The notes under the pieces are model-generated. The model was not told the DNA's origin and searched no databases. It saw only the letters and a program-made list of their open reading frames with translations. A DNA stretch of 35,136 nucleotides, taken from Myxococcus sp. CA023 (GTDB lineage Bacteria > Myxococcota > Myxococcia > Myxococcales > Myxococcaceae). Below, piece after piece: positions 1 through 7,597 of the stretch. Location: contig NZ_JAAEAH010000096.1 in the NCBI RefSeq assembly GCF_010998615.1, positions 1 to 35,136 of the forward strand. Direction: 5' to 3'. How positions within the stretch are numbered: the first letter of the stretch is position 1; each line of letters opens with the position of its first letter. The translations under genes were made by a program, and so were the position numbers.

Positions 1-70
1 CCCCTATCCTCCCCACCACCCCCGACCGCTGGGCAGGAAACCGTCCACAGGAGGCATGCGCAGAGTGTGC

Positions 71-114
71 TTTCCGTGACTTTCCAGTGACACACCGCTC
101 CCAACCCACTGGAA
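71..114. promoter_or_regulatory. Repeat-containing leader upstream of opgG
   Basis: The 276 bases before opgG contain no convincing gene. They hold a direct repeat, TTTCCGTGAC at 71-80 and TTTCCAGTGAC at 81-91, and an 8-bp perfect inverted repeat, TTCCAGTG at 82-89 against CACTGGAA at 107-114 with 17 nt between the arms. Such an arrangement could be an operator or a hairpin in the opgG leader. I cannot place a -35/-10 pair with confidence, so the regulatory role is inference. Confidence 0.3.
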
Positions 115-276
115 TCCCAGCGTTTTTATGACGGCGGATTCAGGCGTGCGGGGCTGGTACGCGGGTTGCTGAGGCACTGACGCGCCGCACCGCGAGTCCA
201 CGCGGAGCGTGCGGTCGGGCGAGGTCCGGGACACCGGAGCCGTTCGGCGAAACCTCTCATCCGGAGGCGCTCGGAC

Positions 277-1866
277 GTGACGTCGTTGCGGCAGAAAGCG
301 TTGAAGCTGGGTGCGCCGTGGCTGTGTGCCGTGGCGGTGGCGTCGAGCGGCGCCGCCGTGGCGGCTCCGCCGGCCAAGGCCCAGACCGCGGCCACGAAGG
401 GCACGACGGCCTTCTCCACGGAGACGGTGGTGGAGCGCGCGCGGGCGCTGGCGGCCAGGCCCTACCAGGCGCCGCCGAAGTCGCTGCCGAAGGCGTACTC
501 GCAGCTCAACTACGACCAGTACCGCGACATCCGCTTTCGTCCTGAGCGCGCGCACTGGCGCGACGCGGGCCTGCCCTTCCAGGTGCAGTTCTTCCACCCG
601 GGCTTCCTGTTCCAGTCCCCGGTGGTGATGAACGTCGTGGAGGCGGGCCGCTCGCAGCCGCTGCGCTTCTCCCAGGACCTCTTCAGCTACGGCAAGGTCG
701 TCAACAAGGCGTCCCTGCCTCGCAGCGGAGTGGACGGCTTCGCGGGCCTGCGCTTCCACCACCCGCTCAACCGCCCGGACATCTTCGACGAGCTCGCGGT
801 GTTCCAGGGCGCCAGCTACTTCCGCTCGCTGGGCCAAGGCAACCTCTACGGCCTCTCCGCGCGTGGCATCGCCATCGACACCGCGCAGCCGAGCCCCGAG
901 GAGTTCCCAGCGTTTCGTGAGTTCTGGCTGGAGCGCCCGGCTTCCGGCTCGGACCAGGTGGTGGTGCACGCGCTGATGGACGGCCCGAGCATCACCGGCG
1001 CGTACCGCTTCACCATCACCCCGGGCTCGAACACGGTGATGGAGGTGCAGGCCATCCTCTTCTCGCGCCGCACCATCGACAACCTGGGCGTGGCGCCGCT
1101 CACCAGCATGTACCTGTTCGGTGAGAACGACCGCGCGAAGTTCGACGACTTCCGACCGGAGGTCCACGACTCGGACGGCCTCCTCGTCTGGACCAAGGAC
1201 GGCGAGCAGCTGTGGCGCCCGCTGCAGAACCCGCGGCAGGTGCGCACCTCCAGCTTCCGCGCGGAGACACCGCGCGCCTTCGGTCTGCTGCAGCGCGATA
1301 CGGCCTTCCACAACTACGAGGACCTGGAGGCCCACTACGAGCGCCGCCCCAGCGCGTGGGTGGAGCCCGTGGGCGAGTGGGGCGCCGGCGCGGTGCGGCT
1401 GGTGGAGATTCCGACGCCGGACGAGACGCACGACAACATCGTCGCCTTCTGGGTGCCGGACGCGCCGCTCACCCCGGGCACGCCGCTGCGCGTGGCCTAC
1501 CGTCTGCACTGGGGCGCCAGGTCGCCCTGGGAGAACACCGGCGGCGTCGTCACCTCGACGCGCATCACCTCCGCCATCACCCCGGGCATGCCCGTGGGCG
1601 AAGGCGTCACGCCGGCCACGCGCCGGTTCATCCTCGACTTCTCTCGTACCGCCAGCGCCGAGGACGGGCCGGTGGAAGCCGTCATCACCGCGGCCAAGGG
1701 CCAGGTGCTGCGCTCCACCATCCAGCGCCACGAACCTTCCGGTGGTTGGCGCACCACTTTCGAGCTGGAGCCCGAGGGCACCAGTGAACCCATCGAGCTG
1801 CGCGCGTTCCTGCGGCGCGGTTCAGAGACCCTCACCGAGACCTGGAGCTATCTATGGATTCCGTGA
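277..1866 (+). CDS. opgG: Glucan biosynthesis protein G (periplasmic)
   Basis: OpgG/MdoG is the periplasmic protein that works with the membrane glucosyltransferase OpgH to make osmoregulated periplasmic glucans; it is thought to act on the nascent beta-glucan, probably in branching or release. The 529-aa product has an N-terminal signal peptide (basic residues, a hydrophobic stretch, cleavage likely after the AVAA near residue 30). The mature part shows the family's conserved blocks, including YDQYRDIRFRPE near residue 85, a central SxGQGNLYGLSARG-like segment, and the C-terminal domain with the RLHWGARSPW block. The length matches the family, about 510-530 aa. GTG 277 is chosen because GGAGG at 263-267 sits 9 nt upstream. 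It overlaps the next gene by 13 bp, and opgH follows, so the three are probably one operon. Confidence 0.93.
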   Translation: MTSLRQKALKLGAPWLCAVAVASSGAAVAAPPAKAQTAATKGTTAFSTETVVERARALAARPYQAPPKSLPKAYSQLNYDQYRDIRFRPERAHWRDAGLPFQVQFFHPGFLFQSPVVMNVVEAGRSQPLRFSQDLFSYGKVVNKASLPRSGVDGFAGLRFHHPLNRPDIFDELAVFQGASYFRSLGQGNLYGLSARGIAIDTAQPSPEEFPAFREFWLERPASGSDQVVVHALMDGPSITGAYRFTITPGSNTVMEVQAILFSRRTIDNLGVAPLTSMYLFGENDRAKFDDFRPEVHDSDGLLVWTKDGEQLWRPLQNPRQVRTSSFRAETPRAFGLLQRDTAFHNYEDLEAHYERRPSAWVEPVGEWGAGAVRLVEIPTPDETHDNIVAFWVPDAPLTPGTPLRVAYRLHWGARSPWENTGGVVTSTRITSAITPGMPVGEGVTPATRRFILDFSRTASAEDGPVEAVITAAKGQVLRSTIQRHEPSGGWRTTFELEPEGTSEPIELRAFLRRGSETLTETWSYLWIP

Positions 1867-2357
1867 CGACGCCAAACACCTGCCCCTCCGTGCCGACCGA
1901 CTGGGTCCGTCCGGAGACGTGCGTGGCGCTCGACGCCTTCTTCCAGGGCTTCGGCTTCGAAGCCGCCGAGGACCTGGCCGCGCTGGCCGCCTGGGCGCTG
2001 GAGGGTGTCACCGCGTCCAACGTGAAGCCGCAGGCCGCCGTGGCCCTGGCCCGTGCCCGCATGGAGACGTGGCTGACGCGCCTGCTGGACATGGACGTGG
2101 TGGGTGAAGGCCGCCTGCTGACCCGTGGCCGCGCCGCCTTCGTCCTCAGCGACGGCGCACGCTTCGGCGCCTCCGTGCTCACCCGGGACGCGGTGCCGCG
2201 CGAGCTGTCCCGCGCCCTGCGCGCCGCGGTGCCGGTGCCGACGCCGACGCAGGTTGCCACGCAGATGCCGGAGCAGCAGCTTGTCCTGTGGCCGCTGGGC
2301 GAGCGCCTGCGCCGCTGGCTGCGTGCCGGACAGCCGGACATGTCCGTCTCCCGCTGA
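1854..2357 (+). CDS. Unknown protein between opgG and opgH
   Basis: I do not recognise this 167-aa protein. It starts inside the 3' end of opgG (13-bp overlap) with GGAG at 1844-1847 six nt before the ATG, so translation is probably coupled to opgG. It ends 41 bp before opgH. It has no signal peptide or membrane segment and is probably cytoplasmic. It is rich in Ala, Leu and Arg and looks mainly helical, with an aromatic N-terminal patch (FFQGFGF, about residues 29-35) and a basic C-terminal helix (GERLRRWLR). In enterobacteria opgG and opgH are directly adjacent, so an intervening gene suggests an accessory or regulatory role in glucan synthesis. That role is inferred from position only. Confidence 0.8.
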   Translation: MDSVTTPNTCPSVPTDWVRPETCVALDAFFQGFGFEAAEDLAALAAWALEGVTASNVKPQAAVALARARMETWLTRLLDMDVVGEGRLLTRGRAAFVLSDGARFGASVLTRDAVPRELSRALRAAVPVPTPTQVATQMPEQQLVLWPLGERLRRWLRAGQPDMSVSR

Positions 2358-2398
2358 CGCAGCCTCCCGCTCCGAGAGATTCCTCGCGAGGTTCCGCC

Positions 2399-4432
2399 AT
2401 GCACGCTCATTCGTTCTCACCGGAGAGCGCCGGCATCCGGCGCCTCTTCGTCCTGGGCCTGGCCGCCGTGACCACCCTCGTGGGCACGTGGGAGATGCAC
2501 CGCCTGCTGAGCGCGCGCGGTACCACCGTCCCCGAAGGCGTGCTGCTGGTGCTCTTCGCCCTGTGCTTCGGGTGGATTGCGCTGTCCTTCTGGACGGCGG
2601 TGGCGGGGTTCCTCCAGCTCGCCGTGAGCAAGCGGCTGCCCGGCCTGCGCTGGCCCACGGCGGAGGATTCCGCCACGCGGCTCACCTCGCGCACGTCGGT
2701 GGTGATGCCGGTCCATAACGAGGACCCGGCCTCCGTCTTCGCCAACGTGCAGGCCACCTACGAGTCCGTGGAGGCCACCGGGCAGTTGGACGCCTTCGAC
2801 TTCTACATCCTCAGCGACTCCACCCGCCCGGAGGCGTGGATCGCCGAGGAGCTCGCCTGGGCCGACCTGTGCCGCCGCGTGGGTGGCCAGGGGCGCATCT
2901 TCTACCGGCGCCGCACGGACAACACGGGAAAGAAGGCCGGCAACCTCCAGGACTTCTGCGAGCGCTGGGGCCGGCACTACGACTTCACGATTGTGCTGGA
3001 CGCCGACAGCCTGATGGACGGCCGCACGCTGGTGACGATGGCGCGGCTGATGGAACTCAACCCGCGCGCGGGCATCCTCCAGGCGCCGCCGCTGAACGTG
3101 GGCCGCAGCACCCTCTTCGCCCGGCTGCAGCAGTTCGCCGGGCGCGTCTACGGCCCGGTGGTGGCCGCGGGCGCGGCGGCGTGGCAGCTGGGCGAGTCCA
3201 ACTACTGGGGCCACAACGCCATCATCCGCACGGAGGCCTTCATCCAGCACTGCGGCCTGCCGGTGCTCCCCGGCCAGCAGCCCTTCGGTGGCCACATCCT
3301 CAGCCACGACTTCGTGGAGGCCGCGCTGATGCGCCGCGCCGGCTACACCGTGTGGCTGGTGACGGAGCTGGGCGGCAGCTTCGAGCAGCCGCCCCCGAGC
3401 CTGCTGGACTACGCGCAGAGAGATCGGCGCTGGTGCCAGGGCAACCTCCAGCATCTGAGCCTGGTGGCCGCGGGCGGCCTGCACCCCATCAGCCGGGGCC
3501 ACTTCCTGATGGGCGTGATGTCCTACGCGGCGTCCCCGCTGTGGCTGCTGTTCCTGATGTCCGGGCTGATTGCCGGCCTCTACGACGGGTGGCTGTCCTT
3601 CTCCAACCCGCACCTGCTGGAGGACCTGGGCCCGGAGGCGCTGGCGTTCGACACCACGGGCGCCGTGCGGCTGTTCTCCGTGTCCATGGCCATGCTGTTC
3701 GCGCCCAAGTGCTTCGGGCTGCTGCTGGCGCTGGCCAGCTCCCAGGACTCGGCGCTCATGGGCGGCAGGATTCGGCTGGTGCTGAGTGTCCTGCTGGAGA
3801 GCGTGCTGGCCACGCTGATGGCACCGGTGATGATGCTGTTCCAGTCGCACTTCGTCTTCGGCACGCTGCTTGGCTACAAGGTGACGTGGTCCAGCCAGCA
3901 GCGCGACGACGCCGACCTGCCCTGGGCCGAGGCGACCCGGCGGCATGCCGCCCACACCACCGTGGGCGTGGTGCTGGCGGCGGTGGCGTTCTTCCTGTCA
4001 CCCGGGCTGCTGCTGTGGCTGTCGCCCGTCGTGGCCGGCCTGCTGCTGTCCATCCCCCTCTCCGTCTTCACGTCCCGCGCGTCGCTCGGCATCTGGCTGG
4101 AGCGGCGCGGGCTGCTCGTCATCCCCGAGGAGACGGAGCCGCCGCGCGTGTTGGAGCGGGCGCAAGAGGTGGCCGAGGAGCACGCGCTGGAGCCGGTGAA
4201 GGACGCGGTGGACCACGTCATCTCCGATGCCAAGGCGCACGCGCTGCACCTGGCGCTGCTGGAGTCCCAGCCCTCGCCGGCCGCCGTGCCCATGGCACTG
4301 GCCTCCGCGAGGCGCAAGCTGCTGGGTGACAACGTGGAGCCGCTGTCCCCGCCGGAGAAGACGGCGGTGCTGATGGACGCGCACACGCTGACGGAAGCCC
4401 GCGAGCGCCGGCTGACGCTCGCGGTCTCCTGA
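2399..4432 (+). CDS. opgH: Glucans biosynthesis glucosyltransferase H (membrane)
   Basis: OpgH/MdoH is the inner-membrane family 2 glucosyltransferase that polymerises the beta-1,2-glucan backbone of osmoregulated periplasmic glucans from UDP-glucose and delivers it to the periplasm. The 677-aa product has two N-terminal membrane segments (about residues 14-32 and 45-70), a cytoplasmic GT-A domain with VLDADS near residue 200 (the D-x-D metal/UDP site), and QRDRRW near residue 340, the QxxRW acceptor/processivity signature. Several C-terminal membrane helices follow. ATG 2399 is chosen over earlier in-frame codons because GAGG at 2388-2391 lies 7 nt upstream and the upstream frame runs through the preceding gene. 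Its stop lies only 12 bp from the stop of the convergent peptidase gene. The C-terminal tail after about residue 570 is charged and cytoplasmic. Confidence 0.93.
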   Translation: MHAHSFSPESAGIRRLFVLGLAAVTTLVGTWEMHRLLSARGTTVPEGVLLVLFALCFGWIALSFWTAVAGFLQLAVSKRLPGLRWPTAEDSATRLTSRTSVVMPVHNEDPASVFANVQATYESVEATGQLDAFDFYILSDSTRPEAWIAEELAWADLCRRVGGQGRIFYRRRTDNTGKKAGNLQDFCERWGRHYDFTIVLDADSLMDGRTLVTMARLMELNPRAGILQAPPLNVGRSTLFARLQQFAGRVYGPVVAAGAAAWQLGESNYWGHNAIIRTEAFIQHCGLPVLPGQQPFGGHILSHDFVEAALMRRAGYTVWLVTELGGSFEQPPPSLLDYAQRDRRWCQGNLQHLSLVAAGGLHPISRGHFLMGVMSYAASPLWLLFLMSGLIAGLYDGWLSFSNPHLLEDLGPEALAFDTTGAVRLFSVSMAMLFAPKCFGLLLALASSQDSALMGGRIRLVLSVLLESVLATLMAPVMMLFQSHFVFGTLLGYKVTWSSQQRDDADLPWAEATRRHAAHTTVGVVLAAVAFFLSPGLLLWLSPVVAGLLLSIPLSVFTSRASLGIWLERRGLLVIPEETEPPRVLERAQEVAEEHALEPVKDAVDHVISDAKAHALHLALLESQPSPAAVPMALASARRKLLGDNVEPLSPPEKTAVLMDAHTLTEARERRLTLAVS

Positions 4433-4444
4433 GCACCAGCGGGA

Positions 4445-5755
4445 CTACCCGAAGAGGCGGCTGAGCACGGCCACCATCTGCGCCACGTCGGTGGCACAGG
4501 CCATCTCCCGGATGGAGTGCATGGACAGCATGGGGTTGCCCACGTCCACCGTCCGGATGCCGAGCTGGCCCGCGGAGATGGGGCCAATGGTGCTGCCACA
4601 GCCCAGGTCGGTGCGGGTGACGAAGTGCTGCGGCGTCACACCGGCCTCGCGGCACAGCGCCGTGAAGAAGGCCCACGACTCGCCATCCGTGGCGTAGGAC
4701 TGGTTCACGTTCGACTTGATGACCGGGCCCGCGCCCATGTGCGGCTGGTGCTTGGGCTCGTGCAGGGACGGGTAGTTGGGATGGATGGCGTGCGCCATGT
4801 CCGCGCTCACCAGGAACGAGTGCGCGATGGCGCGGTGGAACGCGTCCGGCTTGCCGTCCGAGTGCGCCAGCGTCAGGCGCTCCAGCAGCGTGCGCAGGAA
4901 GGGTGACGCGGCGCCCTGCGCGCTGCGGCTGCCCACCTCTTCGTGGTCGAACAGGATGACGCCGCTGGTGGCCTCACGCGGCTCGCTGCTGGAGAGCAGC
5001 GCGGACAGGCTGGCGTGACAGCTGGCCAGGTTGTCCAGGCGCGGCGCGTGGAGGAACTCGCCGTGCGCGCCCGAGCGGATGGACGGCTGCAAGTCATAGA
5101 GGCACAAGTCGTAGCCGAGGATGTCCCCCGCCTGCGCCTTCACGCCGCCCTTGGCCAACTCCTCCAGCAGCAGCCCGTGCAGCTCCGCGACGCCCGCGCG
5201 CTCCAGGCCCAGCACCGGCACCATGTGCTCCTGCGCGTTCAGCTTGAGCCCGTCCGAGTTCACCCCGCGGTTGAGGTGAATGGCCAGGTTGGGCACGCGC
5301 AGCAGCGGCCGGCGGAAGTCCACCAGGTGCCGTTGCGGGCGTCCCTCCACCATCACCATGACGCGGCCGGCGAGCGACAAGTCCCGGTCCGTCCAGGTGT
5401 GCAGCAACACCCCACCGTAAATCTCCACGCCGAGCTGCTGGTAGCCGTTCTTCGTCACCGCCGCGTTCGGCTTCACCCGCAGGTTGGGAGAGTCCGTGTG
5501 CGACCCCACCAGCCGGAAGCCCGCCCGGTCCACGGGCTGGGTGCCGAGGTGGAAGGCCGCGATGCTCGTGTCCCCTCGGGTGATGAACACGCGCGCGCCC
5601 GGCTCCAGCGTCCAGGGCTCGCGCTCGTCCAGTGGGCGGTACCCCGCCTGCGTCAGACGGCGGGCCGACTCGCGCACCGCGTGGTACGGCGTGGGCGAGG
5701 CGTCGATGTACTCGAGGAGGTCTCCGGCCAGGGCGTCGGTATCGGTGGGGCTCAT
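4445..5755 (-). CDS. apeB: M18 family aminopeptidase
   Basis: A zinc metallo-aminopeptidase of the M18 (aspartyl aminopeptidase-like) family that removes N-terminal residues from cytoplasmic peptides. The 436-aa protein shows the family's metal-binding blocks in order: GSHTDSPNLRVKP (His-x-Asp), the FDHEEVGSRSAQGA block with the catalytic Glu pair, SADMAHAIHPNY (Asp), and the C-terminal MLSMHSIREM block with the last His ligand. The RLDNLASCHA segment is also typical. The length fits M18 enzymes, about 420-450 aa. ATG 5755 fits the family N-terminus better than a GTG 39 bp upstream. Neither has a clear Shine-Dalgarno; a TAGCTT hexamer lies 10 nt before the ATG (see findings). The gene is convergent with opgH and seems unrelated to it in function. 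Confidence 0.93.
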   Translation of the reverse strand: MSPTDTDALAGDLLEYIDASPTPYHAVRESARRLTQAGYRPLDEREPWTLEPGARVFITRGDTSIAAFHLGTQPVDRAGFRLVGSHTDSPNLRVKPNAAVTKNGYQQLGVEIYGGVLLHTWTDRDLSLAGRVMVMVEGRPQRHLVDFRRPLLRVPNLAIHLNRGVNSDGLKLNAQEHMVPVLGLERAGVAELHGLLLEELAKGGVKAQAGDILGYDLCLYDLQPSIRSGAHGEFLHAPRLDNLASCHASLSALLSSSEPREATSGVILFDHEEVGSRSAQGAASPFLRTLLERLTLAHSDGKPDAFHRAIAHSFLVSADMAHAIHPNYPSLHEPKHQPHMGAGPVIKSNVNQSYATDGESWAFFTALCREAGVTPQHFVTRTDLGCGSTIGPISAGQLGIRTVDVGNPMLSMHSIREMACATDVAQMVAVLSRLFG

Positions 5756-5811
5756 AGGGCGCCCCAAGCTAACGCCGTCCGGCCCCGCCGCCACGTCCGA
5801 AAGTCACCGGC

Positions 5812-6612
5812 CTACCGGGCGGCCATGCGTTTGGCCGGAGCCCGTGCGGGGAGAATGGTGGTCGCGGGCCGGGCCCCCGGGGCCGCGTCCAGGAAGGTGC
5901 CCAACAGGACCCAGCGGCGGGAGGTCTCCTCCTTCCCCTTCCGGGCCAGCAGCGGCGTCGTGTAGTGCCAGAACGGCAGCCGGTACACGGTGATGCCGCC
6001 CACGGTGCTGACGGGGGTCATCTGCGTGAAGTGCCCGTCCTGGGCATAGACGAGGTACTGGTGGTCCACCCCGGGCAGCGTGAGGCTGACGTGCATGTCC
6101 ACGTAGCCGTCCCGGGCCTCCGGCTCCTCTGGATGGTGGTCGTTGTGCGGCCCGGAGTAGTCCCCCGGCCCGTAGCACAGCGCCTGGATGCCCCACTTGC
6201 GTCGCAGCGCCCGGCCCGTCACCGCGGCGGCGAACCCGGCGAAGGTGTCCGAGCGCAGCATGTCCGTGAGCCCCACGGACTCCGCCGCGCGCCACGAGCG
6301 GGAACGGCGGCTCTCCAGCAGCGCCGTGCTCACCCGCACCGTCTTGGGCAGTAGCTCCATGTAGTTCATCGTCTGCCCGGAGATGGAGTCCTCTGGAATC
6401 GGGTCCTCCATGGGCACCATCGTCTCGCGCATCGCCGCGTCCAACGCATCGCGGCATACGGCGGCACGGCGTGGGTCGATGACACCTTGCAGTGACACGA
6501 AGGGACGCGCCGGGTCGAGCAGCGCGCCCACCACGTCACGCTCCTTGCCGTCGAGGATGCGGCGACCCCGGGGGGTCAGCCAGTCAGCGAACTCTTTGGG
6601 AAAAGCACTCAT
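5812..6612 (-). CDS. 2-oxoglutarate/Fe(II) oxygenase-like protein
   Basis: A 266-aa cytoplasmic protein with the iron-binding layout of 2-oxoglutarate-dependent oxygenases. GPHNDHHPE gives His156-x-Asp158, the distal His is in PFWHYTT (His216), and Arg232/Arg233 about 16 residues later sit where the co-substrate-binding Arg is expected. Spacing and the final beta-strand context resemble the prolyl-4-hydroxylase superfamily. The substrate cannot be told from sequence. The N-terminal half (residues 1-130) is helical and unfamiliar. The gene lies 56 bp upstream of the M18 peptidase on the same strand, so cotranscription is possible. No Shine-Dalgarno is seen; a TATGTT hexamer lies 8 nt before the ATG. 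Family assignment rests on motif reading only. Confidence 0.72.
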   Translation of the reverse strand: MSAFPKEFADWLTPRGRRILDGKERDVVGALLDPARPFVSLQGVIDPRRAAVCRDALDAAMRETMVPMEDPIPEDSISGQTMNYMELLPKTVRVSTALLESRRSRSWRAAESVGLTDMLRSDTFAGFAAAVTGRALRRKWGIQALCYGPGDYSGPHNDHHPEEPEARDGYVDMHVSLTLPGVDHQYLVYAQDGHFTQMTPVSTVGGITVYRLPFWHYTTPLLARKGKEETSRRWVLLGTFLDAAPGARPATTILPARAPAKRMAAR

Positions 6613-6654
6613 CGCGGTGGAACATAGCGCCCCACGCAACCTTTACAGCTGTCT

Positions 6655-6663
6655 TGCGATAAT
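6655..6663 (+). promoter_or_regulatory. Extended -10 promoter candidate
   Basis: TGCGATAAT reads as an extended -10 element (TGN followed by GATAAT, 5 of 6 matches to TATAAT). It lies 37 nt before the ATG at 6701 in the gap between two divergent genes. There is no good -35 hexamer at 17 nt, as is common for extended -10 promoters. The surrounding stretch is unusually AT-rich for this window. Confidence 0.35.
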
Positions 6664-6700
6664 CACCGACAAGCTGATTTTTCCCGGAGCCCCCCAGGCC

Positions 6701-7426
6701 ATGTCCCGCATCGACAGCCGCCCCCGCGTCATCTCGAACCCCACCACCGCGCCTGCGCGGGCCCAGCCGGCAGCCCAGCAGACGGCCAACGTGGCCCGTG
6801 CCACCGCCGTGGGTCACACGCAGGTGAACTCCTTCGAGGGCGCGGCCCGGGCCCGTCCGGCCGCGGCGGCCCAGCCGATTCCCGGCGCGTGGCGCGGCGG
6901 TCCGGACACCGAGGTGGGCAAGGCGGTGCAGTCCATCGTCTCGCGGCTCCAGTCGAACCCGGACGCGAACAACATCACCATCAAGGGTGACACCGCGGCC
7001 AGCCTGTTCAGCCGCGCCATCCTCGACAGCAAGCACGTGACGAACGAGCAGCTCATCGCCATGGCGAACGTGTCGCTGGACCAGCTCGCCAGCGACGAGA
7101 AGACCAAGGCGAAGGTCTACAAGAAGGTCCCGAACGTGCGCGACCTGCCGGTGCACAAGTTCACCGTGGCGATGATGTCCGCCGCGACGGGCATCGACCC
7201 GCAGAAGCTGTCCGAGGCCGTGCCGGACCTGGGCCTGACGGGCGCCCCCAACACGCCGCTGCTCTACGCGGCCAAGGGCGAGGGCATGCAGCGCTCCACC
7301 GCGCTGCACGACTTCACCGACTACCTGCGCGGCGCGGGCATCAAGGGCCTGAACAAGGCGGTGTGGGGCGTGGAGAACCGCGTCCTCTCCGCCATCGTCT
7401 CCGCCGTGGGCGGCGGCCGGTACTGA
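6701..7426 (+). CDS. Unknown 241-aa protein with Ala/Pro-rich N-terminus
   Basis: I do not recognise this protein. It has two parts: a low-complexity, Ala/Pro/Arg-rich N-terminal region (about residues 1-65), and a folded, mostly helical C-terminal domain (about 70-241) containing Asn- and Lys-rich segments, VPNVRDLPVHKF and a Gly-rich C-terminal end (VGGGRY). It has no signal peptide and no membrane segment. ATG 6701 is chosen because CGGAG lies about 10 nt upstream and the frame before it overlaps the divergent gene. It is a single-gene unit followed by a strong hairpin. A disordered N-terminus before a compact domain is seen in some secreted effectors and in scaffold proteins, but nothing here decides between these. 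Confidence 0.8.
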   Translation: MSRIDSRPRVISNPTTAPARAQPAAQQTANVARATAVGHTQVNSFEGAARARPAAAAQPIPGAWRGGPDTEVGKAVQSIVSRLQSNPDANNITIKGDTAASLFSRAILDSKHVTNEQLIAMANVSLDQLASDEKTKAKVYKKVPNVRDLPVHKFTVAMMSAATGIDPQKLSEAVPDLGLTGAPNTPLLYAAKGEGMQRSTALHDFTDYLRGAGIKGLNKAVWGVENRVLSAIVSAVGGGRY

Positions 7427-7455
7427 GCACCGCCACCGCGTCGCGGTGAGCACCG

Positions 7456-7487
7456 GGGCCGGGTCCTCCTGCGCGGAGGCCCGGCCC
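7456..7487 (+). terminator. Hairpin terminator
   Basis: GGGCCGGG at 7456-7463 pairs with CCCGGCCC at 7480-7487. Inside it CCTCC (7465-7469) pairs with GGAGG (7475-7479) around a 5-nt loop, with one bulged T at 7464. The 13-bp stem starts 30 bp after the stop of the 241-aa gene and is followed by TTCGCCTTTC, a weak U-tract. Confidence 0.6.
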
Positions 7488-7597
7488 TTCGCCTTTCAGG
7501 CGCCCTGCCCCACGGCCGGGCTCGCGCGTCCGGGCCGCATCGAAGCGCTCCGCCAGCGCCGTGTGAGCACTGCCCGGCAGCGGGCGCGTCCCAACCT

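Noticed and set aside
4..1731. Long open frame antisense to opgG (575 aa)
   Set aside because: It mirrors the high third-position GC of opgG, has no recognisable domain, an Arg/His/Ala-rich composition and no ribosome site. Such antisense frames are expected in very GC-rich genomes.
2417..3955. Long open frame antisense to opgH (512 aa)
   Set aside because: Its composition is dominated by Gln, His, Arg, Ala and Gly, and it lies wholly inside opgH, which has complete family motifs.
7572..7585. Hairpin GCCCG-GCAG-CGGGC after the acyl-CoA dehydrogenase-like gene
   Set aside because: Only a 5-bp stem with no U-tract; such stems are frequent at this base composition.
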